Assembly (NCBI GenBank): GCA_910587735.1
Contig: CAJUNT010000018.1
Coordinates: forward strand, 1-55,241
Reading direction: 5' to 3'
DNA from: an uncultured Clostridia bacterium
GTDB taxonomy: Bacteria > Bacillota > Clostridia > Lachnospirales > Anaerotignaceae
Length of the DNA: 55,241 nucleotides
Shown here: piece after piece, positions 24,194 to 31,214 of the stretch
Position numbering within the stretch: position 1 is the first letter of the stretch
Layout: each line of letters begins with the position of its first letter
Translations under genes and position numbers: made by a program
The notes under the pieces: model-generated
Told to the model about the DNA's origin: nothing
The model's database searches: none
The model's input: the letters and a program-made list of their open reading frames with translations, nothing else

Positions 24194-24222
24194 ATTATAC
24201 ACAAGTATATTGTGTATGTAAA
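24194..24222 (-). promoter_or_regulatory. Promoter of Xre repressor 1
   Basis: On the minus strand TTTACA, a 17-base spacer, TATAAT. The palindromic operator 24197-24217 covers its spacer and part of the -10 box, so binding there should block it. Confidence 0.72.
24197..24217. promoter_or_regulatory. Palindromic operator O1
   Basis: Perfect inverted repeat ATACACAA - 5 bases - TTGTGTAT, lying within the promoter of repressor 1. The half-sites are identical to those of O2. Confidence 0.8.
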
Positions 24223-24230
24223 TAATAAAA

Positions 24231-24251
24231 ATACACAATATTATTGTGTAT
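24231..24251. promoter_or_regulatory. Palindromic operator O2
   Basis: A second perfect ATACACAA - 5 bases - TTGTGTAT, centred 34 bases (about three helical turns) from O1 and 55 bases before the start of the second Xre gene. The spacing allows dimers on the same face of the helix, as in phage-type switches. Confidence 0.8.
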
Positions 24252-24305
24252 TGTTTTGTTGTATCACTTCGTTTGATAAACTCAAAAACGAAAGAGGTGA
24301 ACGAA

Positions 24306-24620
24306 ATGGATGGAGAAAGATTGAGCGAACTTAGAAAAGATAAAGGATTAACACAAAAAGATTTAGCGAAAATACTTTCTGTTTCAGAAAATTCTATTTC
24401 ATTATATGAAAGAAACATCATTACACCAGATGATGATATGAAAATAAAAATAGCAAAATATTTTAATGTATCATTGGATTATCTTCTTGGAATTACAGAT
24501 ACACCTTCACCTATCAAAAGTAAACCCAAAATAATTTATTTTAATCATTTACCAGAAAAAGCAAATGAGGAATTAGAAAGATTTTTAAAATATTTTAAAA
24601 GTAAATATTTCAAAAAATGA
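24306..24620 (+). CDS. Xre-family regulator 2
   Basis: A 104-residue protein with a cro/C1 helix-turn-helix at about 4-60 (RLSELRKDKGLTQKDLAKIL, ENSISLYERN, LDYLLGITD) and a short basic tail. ATG 24306 with AGAGGTGA five bases upstream is preferred over an in-frame upstream ATG at 24246 that lies next to operator O2. It faces away from repressor 1 across the operator region. Divergent Xre pairs of this sort usually form a two-state switch of a prophage or mobile element, but no phage genes are next to it. Confidence 0.85.
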   Translation: MDGERLSELRKDKGLTQKDLAKILSVSENSISLYERNIITPDDDMKIKIAKYFNVSLDYLLGITDTPSPIKSKPKIIYFNHLPEKANEELERFLKYFKSKYFKK

Positions 24621-24774
24621 ATATCAATGCTTATTTTATCATTAAAATGTTATACTGATTTTTCTGATATGATAACACTTCTACGCAATGCTGATATGAA
24701 ACAAGTTCGTTATGTTTGTGATTTATTATTATAGTTACTTTCAAAAATGAATGAATAAAAAAGAATAATATAAA
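24621..24774. other. Gene-free stretch downstream of Xre regulator 2
   Basis: About 150 bases without a gene or a clear hairpin, leading directly into the multi-hairpin arm at 24775. Nothing recognised. Confidence 0.4.
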
Positions 24775-24918
24775 ATTGCGGGACGCTGGTCTACGCTTCG
24801 CTCCGGTCGGCGCTAAGCGAACGTCCACTGGACATTCTGCACCCCGCACCCTACCAACTTTTGAAAAAGTTAGACAAAACTTTTATGGGAAAACTTCGTT
24901 TTCCCTTTTACGAATGAG
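24775..24918 (+). repeat. Multi-hairpin right arm carrying the GC-rich module
   Basis: R1 is replaced by a structure closed by GCGGG / CCCGC that contains the module at 24788-24843 (CTACGCTTCGCTCCGGTC core, then AACGTCC / GGACATT stem with one change). R2 (CCAACTTTT / AAAAGTTAG) and R3 (GGGAAAACTTCGTTTTCCC) follow. There is no left arm. Confidence 0.82.
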
Positions 24919-25041
24919 ATTTTTTTCATTATTTTAAGTAGATTATAAAACGACATTCACTAGATGTCATTTTTATTTATACTGTATCATATAATTTTTA
25001 AAAAAGCAATACTAATTTTTAAAAATTAAGGTGATATTGTA

Positions 25042-25287
25042 ATGTATAAAAATAAAACACCATCTGGACGGAATAATATTTGTGGTACAAAAATTAAGTT
25101 TTTCAGAACAAAACTGATTCCCAAAACTTCACAGAAAAAGTTAGCAGATATGCTACAAATTGCAGGTTTAGATGTTGACAAAAATGCAATACAAAGAATT
25201 GAAGATGGTAAAAGATTTGTCACAGATATTGAATTAAAGATATTTGCAAAAGTGTTAAATGTTTCGTATGAGGATTTACTGGATTGA
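25042..25287 (+). CDS. Xre-family small regulator 3
   Basis: An 81-residue protein consisting almost wholly of a helix-turn-helix domain (about 14-80: KIKFFRTKLIPKTSQKKLAD, KNAIQRIEDGKRFVTD, FAKVLNVSYEDLL). The first helix is longer than in the other two, so it belongs to another Xre subgroup. Start ATG has AAGGTGAT seven bases upstream. It has its own terminator and no partner gene. Target unknown. Confidence 0.8.
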   Translation: MYKNKTPSGRNNICGTKIKFFRTKLIPKTSQKKLADMLQIAGLDVDKNAIQRIEDGKRFVTDIELKIFAKVLNVSYEDLLD

Positions 25288-25304
25288 ACTAATTTTAATA
25301 ATTT

Positions 25305-25349
25305 GGGGGAGCTTTTTGTATTTGTGAAAAGTTCCCTCATGTCTTTTTT
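25305..25349 (+). terminator. Intrinsic terminator of Xre regulator 3
   Basis: Imperfect stem GGGGGAGCTTTT / AAAAGTTCCCTC (one bulge), then TGTCTTTTTT, 18 bases after the stop. Confidence 0.65.
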
Positions 25350-25360
25350 AAAAAATGCTT

Positions 25361-25472
25361 AGAACATTTAAGACCTTGAGGACGTTGTCCTCAAACTCCT
25401 ACCCGCTTTTGAAAAAGCGGGGCAAAACTTTAATGGGAAAACTTCGTTTTCCCTTTTGCAAACGCTATAAAG
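25361..25472 (+). repeat. Multi-hairpin right arm
   Basis: Solo right arm: GTTAAGACC-like start (TTTAAGACC), R1 TTGAGGACGTTGTCCTCAA, R2 CCCGCTTTT / AAAAGCGGG, R3 GGGAAAACTTCGTTTTCCC and a shortened end. All three stems pair perfectly although R1 and R2 differ from the commonest forms. It lies between the accessory island and the rpsB promoter. Confidence 0.85.
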
Positions 25473-25511
25473 CAAAAATTTAATTTTTTTACAAATTTTA
25501 CTTTAAAATGG

Positions 25512-25540
25512 TTGTAATATTTTGAAAGCTATGATATAAT
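25512..25540 (+). promoter_or_regulatory. rpsB promoter
   Basis: TTGTAA, 17-base spacer, TATAAT, about 110 bases before the rpsB start. It is a near-consensus vegetative promoter that probably drives rpsB-tsf. Confidence 0.75.
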
Positions 25541-25649
25541 GCACAAGGTAAATTGACAACTCACCTATTTTCACGTGCCAAGCTGGTGCTTTTTATAAAG
25601 TCGTTTGGAAAAATGGAAAATGGGGCGGACTAACCAAGGAGGTAAAAAT
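25541..25649 (+). promoter_or_regulatory. rpsB 5' leader, possible S2 autoregulatory RNA
   Basis: A leader of about 100 bases between the -10 box and rpsB. It contains GTGCCAAGCTGGTGC, which can fold (GCACCAGC-like pairing), and an extended ACTAACCAAGGAGG ribosome binding region. Firmicute rpsB leaders often carry structures bound by S2, and this one is plausible by position, but I did not establish a match to a known motif. Confidence 0.35.
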
Positions 25650-26384
25650 ATGAGCGTAATTTCTATGAAACAATTATTAGAGGCTGGTGTACATTTCGGA
25701 CATCAGACAAGAAGATGGAATCCTAAAATGGCAGAATACATTTTCGCTGAAAGAAATGGTATTTATATCATTGACTTACAAAAAACAGTGAAAAAAGTAG
25801 ATGACGCATACACAGCAGTAAGCGACATTATTAAAGATGGCGGAGAAATCCTTTTCGTTGGTACAAAAAAACAAGCACAGGATTCTATAAAAGAAGAAGC
25901 TGAAAGATGTGGTATGTACTATGTTAACCAAAGATGGTTGGGTGGTATGTTGACAAACTTCAGCACAATTAAAACAAGAATTGCAAGATTAAAAGAATTG
26001 GAAGAAATGCAGGCAGATGGTACATTTGATGTATTGACAAAAAAAGAAGTTGCAGCATTATTGCATGAAAAAGAAAAACTCGAAAACAATTTAGGTGGCA
26101 TTAAAGAAATGACAAAAGTGCCAGATGTTATGTTTATTGTTGACCCAAGAAAAGAAAGAATTGCAATACAAGAAGCACATACATTAGGTATTCCTATTGT
26201 TGCGATTGTTGATACAAACTGTGACCCTGAAGAAGTGGATTACGTTATTCCAGGTAATGACGATGCAATTAGAGCAGTAAAATTGATTGCGTCTAAAATA
26301 GCTGATGCTGTTATAGAATCCAAACAAGGCGAAGAAATGGCTGGTATGGAACAAGAAGAAACAGAAATGGAAACAGCAGAGTAA
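25650..26384 (+). CDS. rpsB: Ribosomal protein S2
   Basis: A 244-residue small-subunit ribosomal protein. It shows the family motifs ISMKQLLEAGVHFGHQTRRWNPKM at the N-terminus (in part LLEAGVHFGHQTRRWNP), FVGTKKQAQD near 70, QRWLGGMLTNF near 93 and IPIVAIVDTNCDPEEVDY near 185 (IVDTNCDPEEVDY). A short acidic C-terminal tail is usual in clostridia. ATG 25650 with AAGGAGG seven bases upstream is chosen; an in-frame ATG at 25605 lies before the ribosome binding site. It begins the rpsB-tsf-pyrH-frr block. Confidence 0.97.
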   Translation: MSVISMKQLLEAGVHFGHQTRRWNPKMAEYIFAERNGIYIIDLQKTVKKVDDAYTAVSDIIKDGGEILFVGTKKQAQDSIKEEAERCGMYYVNQRWLGGMLTNFSTIKTRIARLKELEEMQADGTFDVLTKKEVAALLHEKEKLENNLGGIKEMTKVPDVMFIVDPRKERIAIQEAHTLGIPIVAIVDTNCDPEEVDYVIPGNDDAIRAVKLIASKIADAVIESKQGEEMAGMEQEETEMETAE

Positions 26385-26402
26385 TCATTATAAATATATG
26401 CC

Positions 26403-26440
26403 CAAGCCTCAGCCTGCTAAATGGGTTGAGGCTTTTTTTT
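26403..26440 (+). terminator. Attenuating terminator between rpsB and tsf
   Basis: Stem AAGCCTCAGCC / GGTTGAGGCTT followed by eight T, 18 bases after the rpsB stop. It may partly reduce transcription into tsf. Confidence 0.82.
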
Positions 26441-26483
26441 AAAAGGGTATTCACATACAATATAATATGGAGGTTTGAAAATC

Positions 26484-27416
26484 ATGGCAGCAGATATGAA
26501 AAAAGTAAAAGAACTTAGAGAAATGACAGGCGCAGGTATGCTCGACTGTAAAAAAGCATTGGAAGAAACAAACAACGATATGGATAAAGCAGTAGAACTT
26601 TTAAGAGAAAAAGGTCTTGCAGCATCTGCTAAAAAAGCTGGAAGAATTGCTGCAGAAGGTATTGTTGCAATCCATTTATCTGATGACAATAAAGTAGGTG
26701 CGATTGTAGAAGTAAATTCTGAAACAGACTTCGTTGCAAAAAATCAAAAATTCCGTGACTATGTTTCTGCTGTTGCAAAACAAGTTACAAATTCCAGTGC
26801 AGCAGATATGGACGCTTTTTTTGCTGAAACATGGGCAGATGACCCTCAATTTACAGTAAAAGAAGAATTGAGCCAACAAGTTGCAGTAATTGGCGAAAAC
26901 TTAAACATCAGACGTTTTGAAAGATATACAAAAGAAAATGCTGGTAAATTGGTTTCCTATATTCATGGTGGCGGAAGAATTGGCGTTATGATTGAATTGG
27001 CTTGTGAAAAAGAATCTGATGCTTTAGAAGAATTGGGCAAAAACATCGCTATGCAGATTGCAGCATTAAATCCACAATTTATTGCAACAAAAGATGTTCC
27101 TCAGGAATTTATTGATAAAGAAACAGAAATTTTGACAGTACAAGCAAAAGAAGACCCTAAAAATGCGTCAAAACCTGATAATATTATTGCAAAAATGATT
27201 GAAGGTAGATTGAAAAAAGAATTGAAAGAAATTTGTTTAGTAGAACAGGCTTATGTAAAAGATGGCGATATGACAGTACAACAGTATATTAATTCTGTTG
27301 CAAAAGAAGTAGGCTCTGATATTTCTATTACTCGTTATGTTCGTTTTGAAACAGGCGAAGGACTTGCTAAAAAAGAAGAAGATTTTGCTGCTGAAGTAGC
27401 GAAACAAATTCAGTAA
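26484..27416 (+). CDS. tsf: Elongation factor Ts
   Basis: The 310-residue guanine nucleotide exchange factor that recharges EF-Tu with GTP. The N-terminal UBA-like domain shows VKELREMTGAGMLDCKKALEE (in part TGAGMLDCKKAL), and the core holds AIVEVNSETDFVAKN near 75 with the Thr-Asp-Phe-Val contact to EF-Tu. The two core subdomains are complete, including GGGRIGVMIEL near 160. ATG 26484 with TGGAGG ten bases upstream is preferred over the TTG nine bases earlier. A multi-hairpin element and then a terminator follow before pyrH. Confidence 0.97.
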   Translation: MAADMKKVKELREMTGAGMLDCKKALEETNNDMDKAVELLREKGLAASAKKAGRIAAEGIVAIHLSDDNKVGAIVEVNSETDFVAKNQKFRDYVSAVAKQVTNSSAADMDAFFAETWADDPQFTVKEELSQQVAVIGENLNIRRFERYTKENAGKLVSYIHGGGRIGVMIELACEKESDALEELGKNIAMQIAALNPQFIATKDVPQEFIDKETEILTVQAKEDPKNASKPDNIIAKMIEGRLKKELKEICLVEQAYVKDGDMTVQQYINSVAKEVGSDISITRYVRFETGEGLAKKEEDFAAEVAKQIQ

Positions 27417-27429
27417 AAAGTATGATAAA

Positions 27430-27602
27430 ATTCCGTTAGCAATTAGGAAAACGAAGTTTTCCTATAAAAGTTGGTAGGAGTTTGAGGGCAAAGCCCTCAA
27501 TGTTCTAACAGAATAAAATTATTTTATTTGTGGACGCTGTCCACACCTGCAAACTTTTTTGAAAAAAAGTTTGACAAAAAACTTTATTTTTGCGAACGGA
27601 AT
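27430..27602 (-). repeat. Multi-hairpin element, compact full copy
   Basis: A 173-base copy in minus orientation with both end motifs (ATTCCGTTAGCAATT and TTGCGAACGGAAT), L1, L2 (GTGGACGCTGTCCAC), a very short linker, R1 TTGAGGGC / GCCCTCAA (loop AAA) and R3 GGAAAACGAAGTTTTCC. R2 is nearly lost. It sits between the tsf stop (13 bases away) and the tsf terminator, so it is part of the transcript. Confidence 0.88.
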
Positions 27603-27632
27603 GATAATGGAATATTTTACTGACACAATACG

Positions 27633-27668
27633 AAAGGAAACATGATACAAGCGTGTTTCCTTTTTTTA
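27633..27668 (+). terminator. Intrinsic terminator between tsf and pyrH
   Basis: Stem AAAGGAAACA / TGTTTCCTTT, loop of 11, then TTTTT. It lies 217 bases after the tsf stop because a multi-hairpin element intervenes. Confidence 0.82.
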
Positions 27669-27759
27669 GGATATTTTATGAGAAATTTGACAGAATATGA
27701 AAAAAATATAGCATTTTAAATAGTTGTGTGGTACATTAGTAAAGAAGGGAGCTGTTGCA

Positions 27760-28464
27760 ATGTATAAGAGAATCGTATTAAAAATCAGTGGAGAGGCATT
27801 AGCAGGAGAACAAGAGGGCGTTGCATTTTTTGAGCCCGTAGTGGACGAACTTGTAAGACAAGTAAAAGCGGTTTTGGAAAAAGGTACACAAGTTAGCCTT
27901 GTAATTGGTGGGGGCAATTTTTGGCGTGGAAGAAGTGCAAACTCTCAAATGGACAGAACAAAAGCAGACCAAATTGGTATGCTTGCCACAGTGATGAATG
28001 CGATTTATGTAGCAGATGCACTCCGTCAAAAGGGTATTGGTGCAGTTGTGCAAACTCCTTTTGTAGTTGGTACAATGACAGAATTATTTTCAAAAGAAAG
28101 TGCTTTATCACATTTGCAAAATGGTGATGTAGTGATATTTGCTGGCGGTTTAGGACATCCATTTTTTTCCACTGATACTATCACAGCATTGAGAGGTGCA
28201 GAATTAGATGCAGATGGACTGTTTTTTGCTAAAAATGTGGACGGGGTATACGACAGTGACCCTGCTGTGAATGCAAATGCTAAAAAAATTGACTGTATCA
28301 AATCAGAAGATATTGTGAAAAATAATTTAAATGTAATTGATATGGCGGCGGCAAATCTTTGTTTTGAAAGAAAAATTACTGTTGTAATATTTGGATTGAA
28401 TGAAAAAGATAGTATTATTCGTGCAGTTAGTGGTGAAAAAATTGGTACAGTTGTAACAGCGTAA
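27760..28464 (+). CDS. pyrH: Uridylate kinase
   Basis: The 234-residue bacterial UMP kinase makes UDP from UMP. The amino-acid-kinase fold is recognised from VLKISGEALAG near 8, LVIGGGNFWRG near 47, TADxRAL-like ALRGAELDAD near 142 and KNVDGVYDSDP near 156. Length is normal. ATG 27760 with GAAGGGAG about nine bases upstream is the start; an in-frame TTG upstream at 27724 is not needed. frr follows after 29 bases, as in most bacteria. Confidence 0.96.
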   Translation: MYKRIVLKISGEALAGEQEGVAFFEPVVDELVRQVKAVLEKGTQVSLVIGGGNFWRGRSANSQMDRTKADQIGMLATVMNAIYVADALRQKGIGAVVQTPFVVGTMTELFSKESALSHLQNGDVVIFAGGLGHPFFSTDTITALRGAELDADGLFFAKNVDGVYDSDPAVNANAKKIDCIKSEDIVKNNLNVIDMAAANLCFERKITVVIFGLNEKDSIIRAVSGEKIGTVVTA

Positions 28465-28493
28465 ATAATAAAAAAAGTAGGAGGAATGATATT

Positions 28494-29048
28494 ATGGCAA
28501 CAGACACAGCTGTTTATGAGGACAAAATGAAAAAAACATTAGCATCACTTGAGGGAGAATATATTACCATTAGAGCAGGACGTGCGAATCCTCATGTATT
28601 GGATAAAATTACAGTGGATTATTATGGCACTCCAACACCTATCAATCAAGTAGGAAATATTACTATACCAGAAGCAAGATTGATACAGATTCAACCTTGG
28701 GACGCATCTATGTTGAAAGCAATTTCAAAAGCGATTTCTGCATCTGATTTAGGTATCAATCCAAACAATGACGGGAAAGTAATTCGTTTGGTATTCCCAG
28801 AATTGACAGAGGAACGCAGAAAAGATTTAACAAAAGATGTGAAAAAGAAAGCAGAAAATGCTAAAGTTGCATTACGTAATATTCGTAGAGATGCGATTGA
28901 TACATTTAAAAAAATGGAAAAGAAAAAAGAAATTCCAGAGGACGAATTGAAAGATTTAGAGGAAAAAATACAAAAAATGACAGATAAATATGTTTCTGAA
29001 ATTGACTCAAAATGTGAAGCAAAATGTAAAGATATATTATCTGTATAA
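28494..29048 (+). CDS. frr: Ribosome recycling factor
   Basis: A 184-residue protein that, with EF-G, splits post-termination ribosomes. The two-domain RRF pattern is clear: IRAGRANPHVLDKITVDYYG near 23 (in part RAGRANPHVLD), ARLIQIQPWD near 63, NPNNDGKVIRLVFPELTEERRKDL near 90 (in part GKVIRLVFPELTEER) and the long helix of domain I with KKAENAKVALRNIRRDA. ATG follows AGGAGGAATG. It forms the usual pair with pyrH. A hairpin follows the stop. Confidence 0.97.
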   Translation: MATDTAVYEDKMKKTLASLEGEYITIRAGRANPHVLDKITVDYYGTPTPINQVGNITIPEARLIQIQPWDASMLKAISKAISASDLGINPNNDGKVIRLVFPELTEERRKDLTKDVKKKAENAKVALRNIRRDAIDTFKKMEKKKEIPEDELKDLEEKIQKMTDKYVSEIDSKCEAKCKDILSV

Positions 29049-29060
29049 TTGTATTGTAAT

Positions 29061-29091
29061 GAAGGACAGGAAGCATATGCCTTCCTGTCCT
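29061..29091 (+). terminator. Hairpin after frr
   Basis: Stem AAGGACAGGAA / TTCCTGTCCTT with a nine-base loop, 12 bases after the stop. The T-tract is poor (TACTGTATTT), so it may be a weak or leaky terminator. Confidence 0.6.
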
Positions 29092-29108
29092 TACTGTATT
29101 TCGTTATA

Positions 29109-29271
29109 ATTGCGTTCACAAAAGATAAAGTTCTTTGTCAAACTTTTTAGGGGGAAAGTTTGTAGGTGTGGACAACTAATGTTCTGTTAAGACCTTAAGG
29201 GTTTTGTCCTTAAAATCCTACCTGCTTTTTGAAAAAAGCGGGGCAAAAACTTTATATTATGTATTCGGGAT
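29109..29271 (+). repeat. Multi-hairpin element with internal deletion
   Basis: Left arm (end ATTGCGTTCACAA, L1 with AGGGGG loop, first half of L2) is joined abruptly at about 29177 to the TGTTCTGTTAAGACC start of a right arm. R1 is TTAAGG / CCTTAA, R2 CCTGCTTTTT / AAAAAAGCGGG-like, and R3 is absent, the end reading ATTATGTATTCGGGAT. It lies between frr and uppS. Confidence 0.85.
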
Positions 29272-29311
29272 TATTTCGCAAATTTTATAATGAAAAATAG
29301 GGGGGAATATT

Positions 29312-30058
29312 ATGTTTCATTTTGTGAATAATAACAAACAGGAATTACAATTAAATGAACAAAATATGCCAAAACATATTGCCATTATTATGGACGGCAA
29401 TGGAAGATGGGCAGCAAAAAGAGCATTACCCAAAAAAGCAGGACACAGAGCAGGGGCAAAAACACTTGAAAATATTTCACAATCTGCAATCGATTTGGGT
29501 ATAGAGCATTTAACGGTATATGCTTTTTCTACTGAAAATTGGAAGCGTTCTGATGAAGAAGTAAAAGGTATTATGGATTTATTGAGGGAATATTTAAAAA
29601 ATTATATTGACAGAGCAAAAAAGGATAATGTTCGTGTGCATATTATAGGAGATGTTACACGTTTAGATGAAGATATACAACAGCAAATTGTGGAATTGGA
29701 ACAACTTACAAAACATAAAACAGGTATGAGTCTTCATATTGCATTAAATTATGGTGGCAGAGATGAATTATTGAGAGCAATTAGAAAAGTAAGTGAAGAT
29801 GTGGCAAATGGAAAATATCAGCCAGAAGAAATTGGAGAGGAACAACTGGAGCAGTATCTTGATACAAAAGAAATACCAGACCCTGAACTTTTGATTCGAA
29901 CAAGTGGTGAAGAACGTATTAGCAATTTTTTGCTTTGGCAGATTGCTTATACAGAATTGAGTTTTACAGAAAAATTATGGCCAGATTTTACAGAACAGGA
30001 TTTAAAACAAGCAATTTATCAGTATCAAAATAGAGAAAGACGTTTCGGTGGAAGATAA
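29312..30058 (+). CDS. uppS: Undecaprenyl diphosphate synthase
   Basis: A 248-residue cis-prenyltransferase that makes the C55 lipid carrier for peptidoglycan and other envelope polymers. The catalytic Asp lies in IAIIMDGNGRWA near 27-38, followed by GHRAGAKTL, YAFSTENWKR near 73 and ELLIRTSGEERISNFLLWQ near 192 (in part RTSGEERISNFLLWQ). Length is normal. Start ATG follows AGGGGGGA. It sits between two multi-hairpin elements yet in the conserved frr-uppS-cdsA order. Confidence 0.96.
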   Translation: MFHFVNNNKQELQLNEQNMPKHIAIIMDGNGRWAAKRALPKKAGHRAGAKTLENISQSAIDLGIEHLTVYAFSTENWKRSDEEVKGIMDLLREYLKNYIDRAKKDNVRVHIIGDVTRLDEDIQQQIVELEQLTKHKTGMSLHIALNYGGRDELLRAIRKVSEDVANGKYQPEEIGEEQLEQYLDTKEIPDPELLIRTSGEERISNFLLWQIAYTELSFTEKLWPDFTEQDLKQAIYQYQNRERRFGGR

Positions 30059-30070
30059 AATAATGAGTAA

Positions 30071-30316
30071 ATTGCGTTCGCAAAAGATAAAGTTCTTTGT
30101 CAAACTTTCTTTTAATAAAGTTTGTAGGTGTGGACAACGTCCACAAAAATAATAATATTTTATTAAAACATTGAAAGCGTTGGTCTACGCTTCGCTCCGG
30201 TCGGTGCAGAACAAACGTCCACTGGACGTTTTGCACCTCAAACTCTCACCCGCTTTTTGAAAAAAGCGGGGCAAAAACTTTTAAAAGGAAAACTTCGTTT
30301 TCCTAATTACAAACAA
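30071..30316 (+). repeat. Multi-hairpin element with GC-rich module
   Basis: Left arm with end ATTGCGTTCGCAAAAG, L1 and L2 (GTGGACAACGTCCAC), a shortened linker, then R1 replaced by the module at 30182-30237 (CTACGCTTCGCTCCGGTC core; AACGTCC ACT GGACGTT stem inside GGTGCA / TGCACC). R2 is CCCGCTTTTT / AAAAAGCGGG and R3 GGAAAACTTCGTTTTCC. It lies 12 bases after the uppS stop and 60 bases before cdsA. Confidence 0.88.
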
Positions 30317-30375
30317 TATTGAAATTTTTCATTACAAACAAGCAACACAAAAACAGCAACAGAAGGGGGAACGAT

Positions 30376-31194
30376 ATGGCAATTAGAATTCTTTCGAGTG
30401 TGATAGGTTTACCTATATTGATTTTTTTTGTAATATATGGAGGAATACCATTACAATCCGTAATATTACTTGCGGGTTTAATTGGTATGCATGAATTTTA
30501 CAGTGCTTTTCATTTAAAAAGCAAAGGCGTACAATACATTGCATATTTTTTTGCAGTTATATATATGATATGGATAGATAAAATTATCAATATGCAAAAT
30601 ATGTTTAATGTATTTGTTTCATTATTTTTGCTGATACTACTTATTTATACTGTTCTTTTTCATGATAAAACAAATGCAGAAGAAAGTATGCTCAGTTTTT
30701 TTGGCTTTTTTTATGTGATGTTTTTGCTCTCTCATGTATTTTTAATTCGTTATTATACTTATGGTAATGTTTTTATATGGCTTGCATTTATTTCAGCATG
30801 GGGTTGCGATACAGGTGCATATTTTACAGGTGTTGCGATTGGCAAACATAAATTGATACCCACATTAAGCCCCAAAAAAACGATAGAGGGAGCAGTTGGA
30901 GGTGTTGTAACTGCAACGCTTTTAGCATTATTATATGGCTGGTTTATAGAAAAAAAATTCCCATTAGAACAAGTAAATGTATTTTTGTTGTGCGGATTAA
31001 CGGGAGTATTTGGTTCTATATTATCACAAATTGGAGATTTGGCAGCATCAGCAATGAAAAGATATACCAATATTAAAGATTTTGGCAAATTGATACCTGG
31101 ACATGGCGGTATATTAGACAGATTTGACAGTGTACTTTTAACAGCTCCTGTTGTATACTATATTATGATGTTTTTGATACGTGTAGAATTGTAA
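30376..31194 (+). CDS. cdsA: Phosphatidate cytidylyltransferase
   Basis: A 272-residue integral membrane enzyme that makes CDP-diacylglycerol from phosphatidate and CTP, the branch point to anionic phospholipids. It has about eight membrane helices and the C-terminal family signature GDLAASAMKRYTNIKDFGK near 225-243 with GHGGILDRFDS soon after (metal and substrate binding). ATG 30376 with AGGGGGAACG upstream is the start; earlier ATG codons in frame lie in the preceding repeat. dxr follows 20 bases later. Confidence 0.95.
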   Translation: MAIRILSSVIGLPILIFFVIYGGIPLQSVILLAGLIGMHEFYSAFHLKSKGVQYIAYFFAVIYMIWIDKIINMQNMFNVFVSLFLLILLIYTVLFHDKTNAEESMLSFFGFFYVMFLLSHVFLIRYYTYGNVFIWLAFISAWGCDTGAYFTGVAIGKHKLIPTLSPKKTIEGAVGGVVTATLLALLYGWFIEKKFPLEQVNVFLLCGLTGVFGSILSQIGDLAASAMKRYTNIKDFGKLIPGHGGILDRFDSVLLTAPVVYYIMMFLIRVEL

Positions 31195-31214
31195 TATTTT
31201 TTAGAGGTGATATT

